DNA of 64,000 nt from Hyphomicrobium_A sp963782555 (GTDB taxonomy: Bacteria; Pseudomonadota; Alphaproteobacteria; Rhizobiales; Hyphomicrobiaceae). The stretch is from the NCBI GenBank assembly GCA_963782555.1, contig CAWAKB010000003.1:186001-250000 (forward strand), read 5' to 3'. The translations under genes and the position numbers were made by a program. The first letter of the stretch is position 1, and each line of letters opens with the position of its first letter. The notes beneath the pieces were generated by a model. The model worked only from the letters and a program-made list of their open reading frames with translations. It ran no database searches and was not told the origin of the DNA. Positions 62,859-64,000 of this stretch are shown here, piece by piece.

Positions 62859-64000
62859 TTAGAGCTCTAGAATAAACCGTTGCGGCTCCTCGAGACACTC
62901 TTTCACGCGCACCAGGAAGGCGACGGCCTCTTTTCCGTCGACGATACGGTGGTCATAGCTGAGCGCCAGGTACATCATGGGCCGCGCCACCACCTGCCCG
63001 TTGCGCACCACGGCGCGCTCCTCGATGCGGTGCATGCCGAGGATCCCCGACTGCGGCGCATTGAGGATGGGCGTCGACATCAGCGAGCCGTAGACGCCGC
63101 CGTTGGTGATGGTGAAGGTGCCCCCCTGCATCTCGTCGATGCCGAGCTTGCCCTCGCGGGCGCGCTTGCCGAAATCGGTGATGTGCGCCTCGATCTCGGC
63201 CAGCGTCATGCGGTCGGCCTCGCGGATCACCGGCACCACCAGCCCGCGCTCGGTGCCGACGGCGACCCCGATGTGGTAGTAGTTCTTGTAGATGATCTCG
63301 TCGCCGTCGATCTCGGCGTTGACGGCCGGGATCTCCTTCAAGGCCTGCAGGCACGCCTTGACGAAGAAGCCCATGAACCCGAGCTTGATGCCGTGGCGCT
63401 TCTCAAACAGCTCCTTGTACTCGGAGCGGAGCTTCATCACCGCGCTCATATCGACGTCGTTGAACGTCGTCAGCATCGCCGCGGTGTTCTGCGCATCCTT
63501 CAAGCGCTGAGCGATGGTCTGGCGCAGCCTGGTCATGCGCACGCGCTCCTCGCGCGCCGCATCGTTGGCGGCCGAGGGCAGCCGCAGGCCGTGCCTGGGC
63601 ACCGGCATCGGAGCTGAGGCGCGCGCGAGGGCCTGCTTGGGCGCGGGCGCGACCTCCTCCGGCTCCTCGTCCTCCTCAGCCTCTGCTTCGGCGCGGGCGG
63701 CGATCACGTCCTCCTTGAGGACCTGACCCCGGCGCCCCGAGCCCGCAATCGCCTCTCCATCGAGGCCGGCCTCGGCAAGCTGCTTGCGGGCGGCCGGGCT
63801 CGGCGGCATCTCGCCCTTGGCGGCTTTGGGTGCGGCAGGCGTGGGCGCGGCAGCAGGAGCCGCTGCCGGGGCAGGCGCGGGCTTGCTCACGGGTGCAGGA
63901 GCTGCAGCGGCCGCACCGGCCGCGGCGCCATTGCTGATGGCGCCCAACACGGCGCCGACCGCCACCGTCATCCCTTCCGTCGCCTTGATCTCTCCCAGCA
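62859..64000 (-). CDS. odhB: 2-oxoglutarate dehydrogenase E2, dihydrolipoyl succinyltransferase (partial)
   Basis: The 5' end, with most of the lipoyl domain, lies beyond the window; the last residues of that domain (LGEIKATEGMTVAVGAVLGA) are visible at the edge. An Ala/Pro linker, the E3-binding domain (PPSPAARKQLAEAGLDGEAI) and a second charged linker follow, then the catalytic domain with KLGFMGFFVKACLQALKEIP and the active site LALSYDHRIVDGKEA (His and Asp). It transfers succinyl groups to CoA in the TCA cycle. The choice of succinyl over acetyl transfer rests on similarity of the core and linkage to lpdA without pyruvate dehydrogenase genes. Confidence 0.9.
   Translation of the reverse strand, partial: LGEIKATEGMTVAVGAVLGAISNGAAAGAAAAAPAPVSKPAPAPAAAPAAAPTPAAPKAAKGEMPPSPAARKQLAEAGLDGEAIAGSGRRGQVLKEDVIAARAEAEAEEDEEPEEVAPAPKQALARASAPMPVPRHGLRLPSAANDAAREERVRMTRLRQTIAQRLKDAQNTAAMLTTFNDVDMSAVMKLRSEYKELFEKRHGIKLGFMGFFVKACLQALKEIPAVNAEIDGDEIIYKNYYHIGVAVGTERGLVVPVIREADRMTLAEIEAHITDFGKRAREGKLGIDEMQGGTFTITNGGVYGSLMSTPILNAPQSGILGMHRIEERAVVRNGQVVARPMMYLALSYDHRIVDGKEAVAFLVRVKECLEEPQRFILEL

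Overview
This window is high-GC chromosomal DNA from an alphaproteobacterium, most likely a member of the Hyphomicrobiales. The evidence is an F1-only ATP synthase operon (atpH-A-G-D-C, with no F0 genes attached), the rpmH-rnpA-yidC-yihA-argB block, a HIG1-type small membrane protein, a 17-bp perfect palindrome of the rhizobial manganese/Fur-box type upstream of mntH, and an odhB/lpd module. The call rests on gene content and order, not on a phylogenetic marker.

Layout. 0-6 kb: a partial low-affinity iron permease-like gene, an RND efflux adaptor/pump pair and a divergent-promoter Nramp Mn transporter. 6.6-12.7 kb: an accessory surface locus. It has three translationally coupled forward genes (a receiver/zinc-ribbon/GGDEF-like regulator, a processive family 2 glycosyltransferase and a HlyD-like adaptor) that face an exosortase operon. 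The exosortase operon comprises a 58-residue candidate substrate, the exosortase and a membrane-anchored partner. A remnant of a hydrogenase maturation protease lies where the two arms meet. 13.3-15.6 kb: a YadA-like trimeric autotransporter with near-identical 177-bp tandem repeats. 15.7-22.2 kb: a secreted NTF2-like protein, a flavin-dependent halogenase, tRNA-Arg(ACG), a sensor kinase, and a TVP38/flavoprotein-reductase pair. 22.4-29.7 kb: rpmH, rnpA, yidC, yihA, a Clp-N-domain gene pair, argB and a pyrimidine 5'-nucleotidase. 29.7-38.5 kb: beta-oxidation/ETF genes, rhomboid, cobalamin adenosyltransferase, HIG1, EnvC-CtpA and two tandem RppH-like Nudix hydrolases. 38.5-44 kb: the F1 operon, with an unrelated zinc-ribbon-like gene between atpD and atpC. 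45-64 kb: priA, a lower-GC RhuM/Fic pair, cbpA-cbpM, hydrolases, an RNA methyltransferase, a patatin, SPFH/NfeD, xerC, a TraB/GumN protein and the lpd-VOC-odhB cluster, which is cut by the window end.

The most interesting candidate system is the 6.6-12.7 kb locus. I read it as a regulated exopolysaccharide synthesis and export module paired with a dedicated exosortase and a minimal sorting-signal protein. That functional reading is inference. The motifs behind it (REC aspartate, paired cysteines, GT2 catalytic residues, exosortase Cys/Arg/His, and a signal peptide plus C-terminal anchor on 58 residues) are visible in the sequence.

Quality caution: between about 20.2 and 27.7 kb nearly every gene longer than about 130 codons carries single-base frameshifts, including the essential yidC and yihA. 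atpD carries one more near 39.67 kb. These look like sequence errors rather than gene decay. Spans for those genes were rebuilt by joining frames.
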